From contig NZ_JAJEJR010000004.1 of assembly GCF_021390595.1 (NCBI RefSeq), positions 62,001 to 126,000 of the forward strand: a stretch of 64,000 bases of DNA. The letters run 5' to 3'. A program made the position numbers and the translations under genes. This DNA comes from Paraburkholderia sp. HP33-1 (GTDB lineage Bacteria; Pseudomonadota; Gammaproteobacteria; Burkholderiales; Burkholderiaceae). Under the pieces are notes generated by a model. It ran no database searches, was not told the DNA's origin, and saw nothing but the letters and a program-made list of their open reading frames with translations. Shown piece by piece: positions 54,061 through 62,673 of the stretch (positions are counted from its first letter, which is position 1; every line of letters starts with the position of its first letter).

Positions 54061-54265
54061 TATGGCCAGTAAGCGGTCAATAACTGGCCATTGTTCTCGC
54101 ATCCAGCCGCTCATTTCCCATCACCCCCTTGCCGTGGCCAGTTTCTGGCCAGAAATGGCCAATATGTGGCCAATAACTGGCCATTGTTCTCGTATCCAAC
54201 CGCTCATTTCCCATCACCCCCTTACCGTGGCCAGTAACTGGCCAAAGTTCTCGTATCCCAACCCC
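54061..54265. repeat. TGGCCA-palindrome repeat array
   Basis: Three imperfect direct repeats begin at 54074, 54167 and 54228. Each has a TGGCCA-N5-TGGCCA-like dyad (e.g. TGGCCAATAACTGGCCA) followed by TTGTTCTCGTATCCAACCG and CTCATTTCCCATCACCCCC. Between copies 1 and 2 lie two further TGGCCA-bearing dyads (TGGCCAGTTTCTGGCCA). In all about ten TGGCCA or near-TGGCCA half-sites fall in 200 bp. It could be a binding array for a dimeric protein or a decayed origin. Confidence 0.85.
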
Positions 54266-54573
54266 TCATTTTCCACCCCCGTGGGGGCATCCATCCGGAG
54301 CAGCATCTTGAATCGTTGGCCGATGCCTATGCGGCGACGAGGCCATCTACGAAACGGGCCGTGTACGTCACGCACGTACACCCACAGTCGCCCGGTTTTG
54401 GTCCGGCCGTTGCTCGGTGCGAGCACGGGCACGGGCACGGGCGTACATCGGCATGCAGTACTTGAGGCCTGCTGGGCGCATTATCTCGAGCGCGGTTCTA
54501 TTCGTGTTAGCGCCGATTTAAAACTGACCCACCGGGGGTGCGGCAGAAATCTTGGACTACCTGGAGGTAGTCC

Positions 54574-55236
54574 ATGTATTCGTACGAAGACCGTATCCGA
54601 GCGGTTAAGCTCTACATAAAACTCGGAAAACGCATCGCAGCGACGATTCGTCAACTGGGTTACCCGACAAAGAATGCTCTCAAGAGCTGGCATCGGGAAT
54701 ACGAACAATGCCATGATCTGCCTGCTCGCTATGTGCGTTCGCGGCCGAGGTACTCGGTCGAACAGAAGAAGACGGCCGTCGAGCACTATCTGAGCCATGG
54801 TCAATGTCTTGCTGCCACCGTGAAAGCATTGGGATTTCCGGGGCGCGAGACGCTCGCAGCCTGGACAGATGAGTTGCGCCCTGAAACCAGGAAACGCGTT
54901 GTCGGAAAAGCTGGCGGCGTATCTCAGCCTCCAGAGTTGAAGCAGGCAGCAGTCATCGAGCTGTGCACTCGAGAGGAGGGTGCGCAAGAGGTTGCCCAAC
55001 GGATAGGCGTGAGCAGGCCGACGTTATACAACTGGAAAAATAAATTACTCGGTCATGAGGTTCCGGCATCCATGAAACGCCACAACGATTCGCCGCAGGC
55101 CCCTGAACGAGGAGAACCGGAGCGGCAGGTCGAATCGCTTCGACGTGATATCCGGCAATTGCAGCTTGAGCACGACATCTTGAAGAAGGCCAATGAACTG
55201 CTAAAAAAAGCCGGGGCGTCGACCTGCGGCTCCTGA
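54574..55236 (+). CDS. IS3-family OrfA (DNA-binding subunit)
   Basis: 220 aa; long for OrfA. It has two helix-turn-helix segments (IAATIRQLGYPTKNALKSWH and QEVAQRIGVSRPTLYNWKNK) and a C-terminal leucine zipper (QVESLRRDIRQLQLEHDILK). Near its end A7 (55203-55209) lets ribosomes shift by -1 into orfB, giving the OrfAB transposase. A truncated relative lies at 31431-31820. Confidence 0.92.
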   Translation: MYSYEDRIRAVKLYIKLGKRIAATIRQLGYPTKNALKSWHREYEQCHDLPARYVRSRPRYSVEQKKTAVEHYLSHGQCLAATVKALGFPGRETLAAWTDELRPETRKRVVGKAGGVSQPPELKQAAVIELCTREEGAQEVAQRIGVSRPTLYNWKNKLLGHEVPASMKRHNDSPQAPERGEPERQVESLRRDIRQLQLEHDILKKANELLKKAGASTCGS

Positions 55237-55253
55237 CCAATCGGGAGAAGACG

Positions 55254-56111
55254 GTGCTGGTTGATGCCCTGAGACAAACGTATGCGCTGTCAGAACTCTT
55301 TGCCGGCCTGGGCCTTGCGCGCAGCTCCTACTTTTATCATCGGGGACGGCTACGCGTCTCTGACAAGTTTGCCGACGTGCGTCGTACCATTGCGAGCATC
55401 TTCGAGCTCAATCATCGTTGCTACGGCTATCGTCGGATTCGGGCGGCTCTCGGCCGGCAGCATGTCTTCATCTCGGAAAAGGTCGTGCGACGTTTGATGA
55501 AGCAGGAGCGCCTGTCCGTTGCCATCACGAAGCGGCGTCGCTACGGTTCCTACCTGGGAGAAATCAGCCCTGCGCCAGAGAACCTCATCAACCGTGACTT
55601 CCAGGCGGCAGCCCCGAATGAGAAGTGGCTCACCGACATTACGGAGTTCCAGATCCCGGCTGGCAAGGTATATCTGTCGCCCGTCATCGACTGCTTCGAT
55701 GGGTTGGTGATCAGCTGGTCAATAGGCACGCGTCCAGATGCCGAGCTCGTGAACACCATGCTGGATGCAGCCATCGAGAAGGTGGCCAATAGCAACGACC
55801 GACCTGTCGTCCACTCCGATCGCGGTGCCCACTATCGCTGGCCGGGGTGGCTCTCACGTATCCGCGATGCAAAGCTGATTCGCTCGATGTCGCGCAAAGG
55901 GTGTTCCCCCGACAATGCGGCCTGCGAAGGTTTCTTCGGGCGGCTGAAAACGGAGCTGTTCTATCCTCGGGACTGGCAGGCTACAACAGTTGACCAGTTC
56001 ATTGACGTAGTGGATTCGTACATCCGCTGGTATAACGAGAAGCGCATCAAAATCTCGCTTGGCTCGCGCAGTCCCTTGGAATACCGTCAGAGCCTTGGGC
56101 TCGCAGCATAA
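55254..56111 (+). CDS. IS3-family OrfB (DDE transposase catalytic domain)
   Basis: 285 aa from GTG 55254; the frame is open back to the slippery site at 55203, so it is normally made as the OrfAB fusion. The N-terminal HTH_21 part (RRTIASIFELNHRCYGYRRI) leads to the rve domain with D in WLTDITEF, D in VVHSDRGAHY and E in NAACEGFFGRLK, 35 residues apart as in IS3 elements. Confidence 0.93.
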   Translation: MLVDALRQTYALSELFAGLGLARSSYFYHRGRLRVSDKFADVRRTIASIFELNHRCYGYRRIRAALGRQHVFISEKVVRRLMKQERLSVAITKRRRYGSYLGEISPAPENLINRDFQAAAPNEKWLTDITEFQIPAGKVYLSPVIDCFDGLVISWSIGTRPDAELVNTMLDAAIEKVANSNDRPVVHSDRGAHYRWPGWLSRIRDAKLIRSMSRKGCSPDNAACEGFFGRLKTELFYPRDWQATTVDQFIDVVDSYIRWYNEKRIKISLGSRSPLEYRQSLGLAA

Positions 56112-56298
56112 ACGTAAACGAGTCCAAGATTTCTGCCGCACCCCCGTCGCAGGGGCGGCCAACTACTAACACGAGCTCACGGCTCAACGTATAGGAATGG
56201 CCTGCCCACCCGAAGTGCTCCCCAGTGCCCCATGTCCCGGATGGTCACACCATACGACCGAACTGCACGGCGCGGGACCGTGAGGCACCGGCTATATC

Positions 56299-56548
56299 AT
56301 GCCGGTTACGAATGCCATAGAATCGATCAACATGAGCCTGCGCAAGGTGATCAAGACCCGCAGTTCGTTCCCGACCGATGAGGCCGTCACCAAGCTGTTT
56401 TACCTGGCCCTGAACAACATCAGCAAGAAGTGGACGATGCCGATCCGCGACTGGAAGGCCGCACTGAACCGCTTCACGATCCAGTTCGAAGAGCGGCTGG
56501 TGCCGGGTTAAACCTCAACCCGTTTACACAAAATTCCGGACACCCCCC
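56299..56548 (+). pseudogene. IS256-family (mutator-type) transposase C-terminal fragment and right end
   Basis: A 70-codon frame reads VTNAIESINMSLRKVIKTRS, then SFPTDEAVTKLFYLALNNIS and a KKWTMPIRDWKAALNRFTIQ tail, the C-terminus of IS256 transposases including the catalytic Glu in NAIESIN. The DNA after the stop, GTTTACACAAAATTCCGGAC followed by ACCCCCC, resembles an IS256-type terminal repeat. The first 80% of the gene is missing. Confidence 0.85.
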
Positions 56549-56580
56549 AAGCCCCGTCGTTCAGGGCGGGGAGAATGTCA
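56549..56580. repeat. IS200/IS605-like right-end hairpin (copy 1)
   Basis: GCCCCGTCGTTCAGGGCGGG then GAGAATGTCA folds into a CCCCG/CGGGG hairpin and resembles the right ends of IS200/IS605 elements. No tnpA or tnpB lies nearby. Confidence 0.5.
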
Positions 56581-56755
56581 AGTGATGTTCGCCGCCGCCT
56601 CTTTGTGCGGCGACGCGCCCTGTCGTTCGAGAGACGCTTTTGCGCCGCGTCACGTCCAAAAGTGATTTTGTGCGACCCGCCGGCCTCGGTTCAGCTGCGG
56701 AAGGTGCGGCCATTCCCCCGTAAGGTAACCCATTCCGACCCGGGCGAATTCACAT

Positions 56756-56785
56756 CCTCCCCGTCCTTTAGGGCGGGGAGGATGT
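56756..56785. repeat. IS200/IS605-like right-end hairpin (copy 2)
   Basis: CCTCCCCG, loop TCCTTTAGGG, CGGGGAGG followed by ATGTC: an 8-bp perfect stem with the same terminal GATGTC as copy 1, 207 bp away. In TnpB-encoding elements this hairpin forms the 3' end of the omega RNA. Here no nuclease gene remains. Confidence 0.55.
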
Positions 56786-56894
56786 CGGGACTCGGCGACA
56801 AAGCGTACCTATTCATAGTTTCGACGTCAGTCGCTGCTCGTCCGATGCGGCGCCTCCCAGAAATGTTTAGGTGTGCGCGGCGTTTCTAGAGGCC

Positions 56895-58283
56895 CTATGT
56901 TTTGTCGCCTCGGGGTTTAGCGGCTTTGATCTTAGTGAAAACGTGGCCCGCAAATCCGTCTCTCAAGTCGGGGAACTTGTCGACCATCGACTCCGCCAGG
57001 TCCCCAGTGGGATCTATCCCAAGCCTGCGCAGTGTCAGCTTACCCGCGGGGCTAGCTTTATAGGTTCGCCGCCAGTCATCTCGCTGCTTGGACCCGGCAG
57101 CTTCATAAGCCTCCCATCCGCGCCGGAGTTCCTCGCCCCTTCGGTCTTGAGCACGCACATCCTGGGCCGCGACCCGCAACGCCACTTGATTCGCGGCCCG
57201 TTCTTTCAGTTCGACTTCGCGTTGTTCTGTCAGGGCCAGGTTCTCCTGGATCTCAACCATCTGCCGCTCGGCGTCTGAGATGATCCACCCTTCCTTCAAG
57301 GCCTTCATGAAGAAGCCTGCCGGACTCTTCGACACCTTGCCCAATTTCAAGCTGAACCGCGTCCGCTCGATCGCCTGTTCCAACCGTTCATCGTTGTACG
57401 TGTCGCGCGATGCCGCAATCTGGTTGAGTTGAGCGCTGGACAGCCCGAACTCCTGCTTCAACGTTTGATAGATCGCTTGCGCCTGCTCGTGGGTATGAAG
57501 GATGCGCTCAGCCATCTCTTTGCGCTCGATGCGAAACTTCAAGCGGCCGATTTTCCGGGATCCCTGCTCATTGCGCGTCTCATACGACAGCCTCAGGTCA
57601 GAGACCTCGTTGATCTGGTCAATGGCAGGTACTAGCCAGTCTCGTTTGAAATACTTGAACTCGTTCGCCTTGGCACCCATTGCGCCTTGCCACAAACGCA
57701 ATTCATCGAGGCTTAGCCAATCCGTTTCCCCTTCATCCGCGTAGGGAAGCAAGTGGTCGTACATGACACGCGCGTAGCTGAGAGTGAAGAGAGACGTAAT
57801 GCGCAGGCTGAGCCAATGCGACTTGCCCGGGCCACGTATGATCCCTACGAGATCGGGGGGTACTCGAAACTGGAAGCGGCCGCCTGAGTACGAGATACGT
57901 CCGATCAGTTGCACTGAGCCAAAAGGCTTTTCGCCGTTGGCTTCAGGCGCGGTGGTCGCTTGGATCAAAGCCCGTTGGGCTTCGGTGATGACCTGCTCGA
58001 GATGTGTGTTGTTGCGACTCGAGTAACGCATGAGCCACTTGAAGTAGTCCAGCTCAACGTCATACAGATCACGTACCTGTTCGTCCTGAGCAACGATGAA
58101 ATACGCCGCGTCGATCAAACGTCGAGCTGCAACCCCCAGATCGATAATGCGGATGAGAACGTTTTTTCTCGCGAAGCCAATGTCGGACCGCGCTGTGTCG
58201 ACCGGTAAGTCCTGACCCGTTGCGTCGTCGAACAGAGCTAAGGCCAGTTGCCGCGATGTGGCTACCTGCCCTGCTGTTGTCAT
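56895..58283 (-). CDS. Plasmid replication initiator protein (RepB-like winged-helix type)
   Basis: 462 aa from ATG 58283 (GGGGG 5 nt upstream); in-frame starts at 58301 (ATG) and 58355 (TTG inside iteron 1) are alternatives. It resembles Rep_3/RepB-type initiators: VLIRIIDLGVAARRLIDAAY, SLRITSLFTLSYARVMYDHL, DWLSLDELRLWQGA and KYFKRDWLVPAIDQINEVSD (the last two typical of winged-helix initiators). The long C-terminal part (from EEFGLSSAQLNQI) is helical and charged. It binds the adjacent iterons and opens the origin. Directly upstream, iterons overlap its own start, so it is probably autorepressed. Confidence 0.85.
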   Translation of the reverse strand: MTTAGQVATSRQLALALFDDATGQDLPVDTARSDIGFARKNVLIRIIDLGVAARRLIDAAYFIVAQDEQVRDLYDVELDYFKWLMRYSSRNNTHLEQVITEAQRALIQATTAPEANGEKPFGSVQLIGRISYSGGRFQFRVPPDLVGIIRGPGKSHWLSLRITSLFTLSYARVMYDHLLPYADEGETDWLSLDELRLWQGAMGAKANEFKYFKRDWLVPAIDQINEVSDLRLSYETRNEQGSRKIGRLKFRIERKEMAERILHTHEQAQAIYQTLKQEFGLSSAQLNQIAASRDTYNDERLEQAIERTRFSLKLGKVSKSPAGFFMKALKEGWIISDAERQMVEIQENLALTEQREVELKERAANQVALRVAAQDVRAQDRRGEELRRGWEAYEAAGSKQRDDWRRTYKASPAGKLTLRRLGIDPTGDLAESMVDKFPDLRDGFAGHVFTKIKAAKPRGDKT

Positions 58284-58339
58284 ACGGCCCCCAAAGCTCA
58301 TGGTCAAAGATGTCTGGAGCGGTACGGTACCGATGGGAA

Positions 58340-58870
58340 GGTGCCGCGTCAACACAGATCACCTCACCTTGCCCGGTGTGGTCTACACAGAACACCTCAC
58401 CTTTGTAGAGGCGCCCTCCACAATTCGCCTCACCATCCGCGCCAAAACGCCTCACCTTGCGGATCAATTTGCTTCACCTTTCAGTGGTAAACACCTCACC
58501 GTGGCGCTCAATTCACAGCACCTTTGACACAATTCGCCTCACCTCTTGAGCCTAACTCTTTGTTTTTTATGGTTGGACCTGTTTGCGTTAGTTGTTTGTG
58601 GGTTTTTTTTTACTAAATACTAACCACCAGAGAGGCCAGCGAATAGAACGGTCAAGCTCGAGTCAACCCGAGTGCGGGCAACGGCATGGAAGTCTTGTTC
58701 CGGCCTGCCGCGTGGTTCTGTTCGGGCGCACGTCGGTTTTTTTTGCCAAAAGATAGTCAGATGGAGACCGATCGGAGGTGAGGGAAATTGTGTGTTGCAC
58801 AGAAACGGAGACTAAGTAGCGCCGCTTTGCGGACGCTAAGGTGAGGTGTTCTGTGTTGGAGATGGGACAT
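58340..58870. other. Iteron-type replication origin
   Basis: Repeats near ACACAGAACACCTCACCTT occur at 58351-58370, 58385-58403, 58418-58436, 58441-58458, 58462-58480, 58486-58500, partly 58511-58524 and 58526-58545 on the plus strand, and inverted at 58775-58794 and 58838-58857. Spacing is roughly 20-35 bp. A run of T and AT-rich DNA (58559-58620) lies between the direct and inverted groups and could be the unwinding element. It lies immediately upstream of rep, the usual place for an iteron origin. Confidence 0.85.
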
Positions 58871-59133
58871 ACACAGGCCGATGCACCCACCTTTTTCTTT
58901 GGATTTTTGGGTTATCTGCGGAACCTTTCCTTTCATTAAGTACGGTAAGTCATTGAATGTAAAAGAGAACGTTTGACTTTTTGATTGAGGTGGCTTTCGC
59001 CCCCAGATTTCAATGGTAATTCTCCGTCACGTTGAGTATTCTACGGTTCGACGCGTTATCCAACAGAAACCGTAAAAACAGCTGATGAGCGTGAAGAAAT
59101 CATCTCACCGTCGATAAAACATAGGAACTGAAA

Positions 59134-60342
59134 ATGAATTTGAGCGAATTGCCCGGGATCGACCGGCGCGTAAAGCTCTCCAACTTGGGAGAGTTTGCCG
59201 AACGTCTGTCGGTCATGGCGAATGAGCTGCGCGACCAAATTCTGGCCCCAAGGCCTCGTAAGAACCCTCCCGTCTTCACAATCGGGGAATTGGCGGAGCT
59301 ATGCGGCATCGACCGTCAGAAGATCAATTACTTGGCGACCAAGGAAGGTGGCGAACTTCCGCCGGGTATGGCTCATGGTACTGGAAGGGCGCGCATTTTC
59401 TCTCTGAAAGATGTACGGACGTGGGTACAGCAGGTATCCGACATTTATCAGACTCCACTCGTCACGGGCACTCGGGAGCATCGCGGGCGCGTGTTGATCA
59501 CGGCGAACTTTAAGGGTGGCTCTTGTAAGACCACAACAACAATGTGTATCGCGCAGGGCTTGAGCTTGCGTGGTCGCAAAGTACTTGTCATTGACCTCGA
59601 TCCGCAAGCATCTCTTTCGGAACTATGCGGTCTGTATGCCGAAAAAGATGTGACCTGGGAGGACACCGTCCTCCCGTTCATCTATGACCCGGACATCGAG
59701 GGCGGACTTGCGTCGAAGGTTCAAAGCACATATTGGGATGGCTTGGATGTGATCCCAGCACACAACTACCTGCACGACGCGGAGTTCCATCTTCCGACAG
59801 CACAACAGACTAACCCTGGCTTCGAGTTCTGGTCTGTGCTTCGCAAGGGGATCGAACCACTTCGAGCCCAGTACGACTACATCATTCTGGATACTGCACC
59901 GTCCCTGTCCTACATGACCCTTAATGGTCTTATGGCAGCTGATTCGATGGTTATGCCGTTAGTCCCGGAAAGCTTGGACTTTATCTCCTCAGTATCTTTC
60001 TGGTCACTGTTCGCCGAGGTCGCGCACGGGTTTGTGGAACATGAGGTCGACAAAACGTACGACTTCATCTCCGTCCTGCTGTCGCGCGTGGACTATGGAA
60101 CGACGTCGTCTGCGCCCGTTGTTCGCTCCTGGTCGCAGCGAGCATACGGCGATTGGCTGCATGCAACCGAGGTCCCGGCGAGTTCTGTTATGAGCAACGG
60201 CGCATTGGCCTTCTCGACGGTCTTTGACCTTTCCCGTTCCGATGCTGTCGCAAAGACGCTAGCTCGAGTCAAGCAACCGCTCCTAGATTACTGCAAATGG
60301 ATTGATGATCAATATGTCGCGCAATGGAGGGCTGGACAATGA
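59134..60342 (+). CDS. parA: ParA-type partition ATPase with N-terminal MerR-like HTH
   Basis: 402 aa, type Ia. The N-terminal about 110 residues carry FTIGELAELCGIDRQKINYL, a helix-turn-helix of the MerR/ParA type that represses the par operon. The ATPase core follows: Walker A FKGGSCKTTT, DLDPQASLSE, and LDTAPSLSYMTL. It uses ATP to move plasmid copies along the nucleoid. It is separated from rep by the origin and overlaps parB by 4 nt (ATGA). Confidence 0.95.
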   Translation: MNLSELPGIDRRVKLSNLGEFAERLSVMANELRDQILAPRPRKNPPVFTIGELAELCGIDRQKINYLATKEGGELPPGMAHGTGRARIFSLKDVRTWVQQVSDIYQTPLVTGTREHRGRVLITANFKGGSCKTTTTMCIAQGLSLRGRKVLVIDLDPQASLSELCGLYAEKDVTWEDTVLPFIYDPDIEGGLASKVQSTYWDGLDVIPAHNYLHDAEFHLPTAQQTNPGFEFWSVLRKGIEPLRAQYDYIILDTAPSLSYMTLNGLMAADSMVMPLVPESLDFISSVSFWSLFAEVAHGFVEHEVDKTYDFISVLLSRVDYGTTSSAPVVRSWSQRAYGDWLHATEVPASSVMSNGALAFSTVFDLSRSDAVAKTLARVKQPLLDYCKWIDDQYVAQWRAGQ

Positions 60343-61322
60343 GCAACTTGCGTGAACGCATGATGAGCAAGACTGCTGAAGTTCGAGCCGCGAAGGACAT
60401 CCAACTCGACCAGCAGCAAGAGAAGCCCACTAGCCCTCGGACCGCACCGGGGATGGCCGGCGCATTGGCCCAGGCGCAACAGCGAATTGTCGCGCTCGAG
60501 AAAGCAGGTACGGCGTCAGACGTTAATGTTTCGGAGATTGTTCCAAACCCATGGCAACCGCGGAAGGTGTTCAACGAAGCGAAGTTGACACAACTTGCGG
60601 AATCAATTCGCGAAGCAGGATTGGTCCAGCCGATCATTGTTCGACGCGCTGCGCACGGCCACCAGATCGTTGCGGGCGAAAGGCGGTGGCGAGCTCACAA
60701 GATGATCGATAAGGAGACGATCAAGGCCGTCATCATCGATCTTTCTGATGAAGAGATGGCGATGTTGGCCTTGGTGGAAAACATCGTGCGCGATGACTTG
60801 TCGGATTATGAGATCGCTCGTTCTATCCGCAGCACTGAGAAAGAATTTCCCAACAGAAAGCGTATGGCAGAGGCTCTGGGTTTCTCTCGTTCGGAACTCT
60901 ATCGCTTCCTCGCGTTTGCTGACCTTCCGGACTTTGTGATCAAAGATCTGGATATACAGCCTAGGCTATTGGGCGCGACCGCGGCGGAAGGCTTAGTGTC
61001 GATCCTGCGAGACAAGAACCCGAAGGCGGTGGATGTTGCAAGAGAGATGTGGGCAAGGGTGGTTGCAGGGGACCTCGATCAATTGAAACTCGCTAGGGCG
61101 ATCAAGCAGGCTATCCAGAGCGGCGATAATGGGTCGCGCGGCGTCAGTGACCGTAGTATCGAAAAGATCTTTGCGGGGAAAAATCAGGCAGGATCAATAA
61201 CGAAAGATGCCGTGGGCTTCACGGTGAAAATCCGAGCGGGAATGCTCACGTCAGAGAAGGAGCAGCAGATACGTAGGCTTATATCAGAGCTTTTTTCGGC
61301 AAGCGGCGGTAGCGCCGATTGA
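60339..61322 (+). CDS. parB: ParB-type centromere-binding protein
   Basis: 327 aa from ATG 60339 (GGAGGG 9 nt upstream). The ParB/Srx domain has LAESIREAGLVQPIIVR, then IVAGERRWRAHKMIDKETIK (GERRxRA box) and MAMLALVENIVRDDLSDYEI, followed by the helix-turn-helix MAEALGFSRSELYRFLAFAD that binds parS. The C-terminal dimer domain is interrupted by nothing. The GERRWRA box indicates CTP-dependent clamp loading in this family. Palindromic sites downstream are the probable parS. Confidence 0.95.
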   Translation: MSNLRERMMSKTAEVRAAKDIQLDQQQEKPTSPRTAPGMAGALAQAQQRIVALEKAGTASDVNVSEIVPNPWQPRKVFNEAKLTQLAESIREAGLVQPIIVRRAAHGHQIVAGERRWRAHKMIDKETIKAVIIDLSDEEMAMLALVENIVRDDLSDYEIARSIRSTEKEFPNRKRMAEALGFSRSELYRFLAFADLPDFVIKDLDIQPRLLGATAAEGLVSILRDKNPKAVDVAREMWARVVAGDLDQLKLARAIKQAIQSGDNGSRGVSDRSIEKIFAGKNQAGSITKDAVGFTVKIRAGMLTSEKEQQIRRLISELFSASGGSAD

Positions 61323-61332
61323 GGCGAACAGT

Positions 61333-61360
61333 AAAAGGTGCCCCAAGAGGCACCTTTTTT
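61333..61360 (+). terminator. Rho-independent terminator of parAB
   Basis: AAAAGGTGCC, loop CCAAGA, GGCACCTTTT with a run of T: begins 11 bp after the parB stop. Perfect stem. Confidence 0.93.
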
Positions 61361-61385
61361 ATCGTCACGGATTTGGGATCCGATC

Positions 61386-61404
61386 GTGGTCCAAGTTTGG
61401 ACAC
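61386..61404. promoter_or_regulatory. parS-like site 1 (degenerate)
   Basis: GTGGTCCAAGTTTGGACAC; differs at about three positions from the perfect dyad at 61569. It is the nearest to parB. Confidence 0.5.
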
Positions 61405-61568
61405 TGTTCTCGTTATGGGCGACAAGTAGCCATAGGCAAGGCCATGTCGTGGCGACGCAAGTTCGGATGTGTCGGCAAGGCATTTTTCGCGGTTTGGGTA
61501 GGCGCACCTCCCTCCGTAAGGGGAAAACGCGCTGCCGCTCTCCACAGTTTTCCGGACGCTTTGAGTCC

Positions 61569-61587
61569 GTGTCCCAAGTTGGGACAC
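61569..61587. promoter_or_regulatory. parS-like site 2 (perfect)
   Basis: GTGTCCCAAGTTGGGACAC, two 9-bp perfect arms around one G. Three near-identical 19-mers within 780 bp downstream of parB make this the likely ParB-binding centromere. Confidence 0.75.
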
Positions 61588-61939
61588 TCCGCGCGGACAC
61601 CTTTGTTTGATTCGCCGCCGCCAACAGTTGGCTCTCTCTCCGGTCCCTGCCTCGGCTTCGAATAACCCGTTCGTCGTGACGACGGCCCACGCCAGTGACG
61701 CGATGGCCGCATCGTTCCAACTAGGGTCATTGGTCGTGCGCCGCGTCCGGAACAGCTGCAGAAGCGCCCTCTTTCCGCCGGGAATGGCGAACGGCATCGT
61801 GGTGTTCACGAAATACGCATCGAATCTAGGATTTTCGACCCATAGATCGAATCGTGCCGGCTCGATTCTCAGCCCACGTCGACCGACCACGGGGACTGCG
61901 AATAAGGCATCAATTAGTGCGAGACTGCACGCGCATCGG

Positions 61940-62075
61940 TAGTATTGAGAAGGTCGCTGCGGGAAAGTCAGGCGGGGTTAATAACGAAAGACGCTGTGTG
62001 ATTCACGGTAACAATCAGGGCAGGAATGCTCACGGCAGAGGAGGAGAAGCGGCGGCAGCGCCGATTGATGTGAAC
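61940..62075 (+). pseudogene. Decayed second copy of the parB 3' end
   Basis: The DNA from GTAGTATTGAGAAGGTC aligns with parB 61153 onward (GTAGTATCGAAAAGATC): shared AATAACGAAAGA, ATTCACGGTA/CTTCACGGTG and AGGAATGCTCACG/GGGAATGCTCACG segments and the closing AGCGCCGATTGA. Internal deletions shorten it. It is followed by another pair of parS-like sites, as the real parB end is. Confidence 0.75.
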
Positions 62076-62131
62076 GGGAAGGGTGCCTACGAGGCGCCGT
62101 TCTTTTGGGGCCGCGATACTATCGCGAAGCG

Positions 62132-62150
62132 TGTCCCAAGTTGGGACGCG
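62132..62150. promoter_or_regulatory. parS-like site 3 (one mismatch)
   Basis: GTGTCCCAAGTTGGGACGC; identical to site 2 except for one G. Follows the parB remnant by about 57 bp. Confidence 0.7.
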
Positions 62151-62329
62151 ACTCCGCGCGGGCGATGGGTTGTGGCCGGTTGCGCGATGAAGTGAAAGGT
62201 ACAAGTCGGTAGGCGTTGAGCAGGAAATCTCTCGCAGATCGCAAGCTTTGGTCTCTCACCCGCGCGGGAGGAAACCGCGCCAAATGCTACCCGCTCCCGA
62301 TTTTCGCCGCTCTTTGATCTCTTGGCGTC

Positions 62330-62348
62330 GTGTCCCAAGTTGGGACAC
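62330..62348. promoter_or_regulatory. parS-like site 4 (perfect)
   Basis: GTGTCCCAAGTTGGGACAC, identical to site 2 over all 19 bases; flanking bases extend the dyad by two on each side (CGT...ACG). Confidence 0.75.
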
Positions 62349-62673
62349 GACAAGCGGAAGACTTCTCTGATTTCCTATCACCTGGAGTGTGCACTCTTCC
62401 GACCGGGGCGGCTTTGAGCGAGCCTTGGGCCGTGAAGGCAGCCATGGCAGAGACGCAAATCGGGACGATTTCCCACCAAACGATTGTCAGCTAGGCGATT
62501 GGCATCCTGCGCAGCAGCAAAGGCCTTTGCATGAGCCCAGAAGTGATTTTGCTCTATTGGCGGCCCCGCGGTCGCTGTGGGGCCGCCGTAGCCGTTTCCT
62601 GGGGAGGTGGAGTTCGCTGTACGGGTGGAAAATCGAAGGCTCGGATCGTCCTTATTGATGGCCGCCGGGGGCG

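Larger units (their letters stand above)
54534..56145 (+). mobile_element. IS3-family insertion sequence, apparently intact
   Basis: 1612 bp. The ends are a perfect 24-bp inverted repeat: GGGGGTGCGGCAGAAATCTT at the left and its complement at the right end (56122-56145). It carries orfA and orfB in -1 relation with an A7 slippery site. I see no clear direct repeat of the target at the ends (ACC on the left, GTC on the right), so a rearrangement at one end is possible. Confidence 0.92.

Noticed and set aside
54061..54265. CRISPR array
   Set aside because: Repeats are imperfect, of unequal spacing (93 and 61 bp), and palindromic throughout; there are no constant repeat/variable spacer units and no cas genes.
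54531..56148. Target-site duplication of the IS3 element
   Set aside because: The three bases outside the inverted repeats differ (ACC and GTC), so no duplication is claimed.
59050..59065. DnaA box near the origin (TTATCCAAC)
   Set aside because: Two mismatches to TTATCCACA and a single occurrence; too weak to call.
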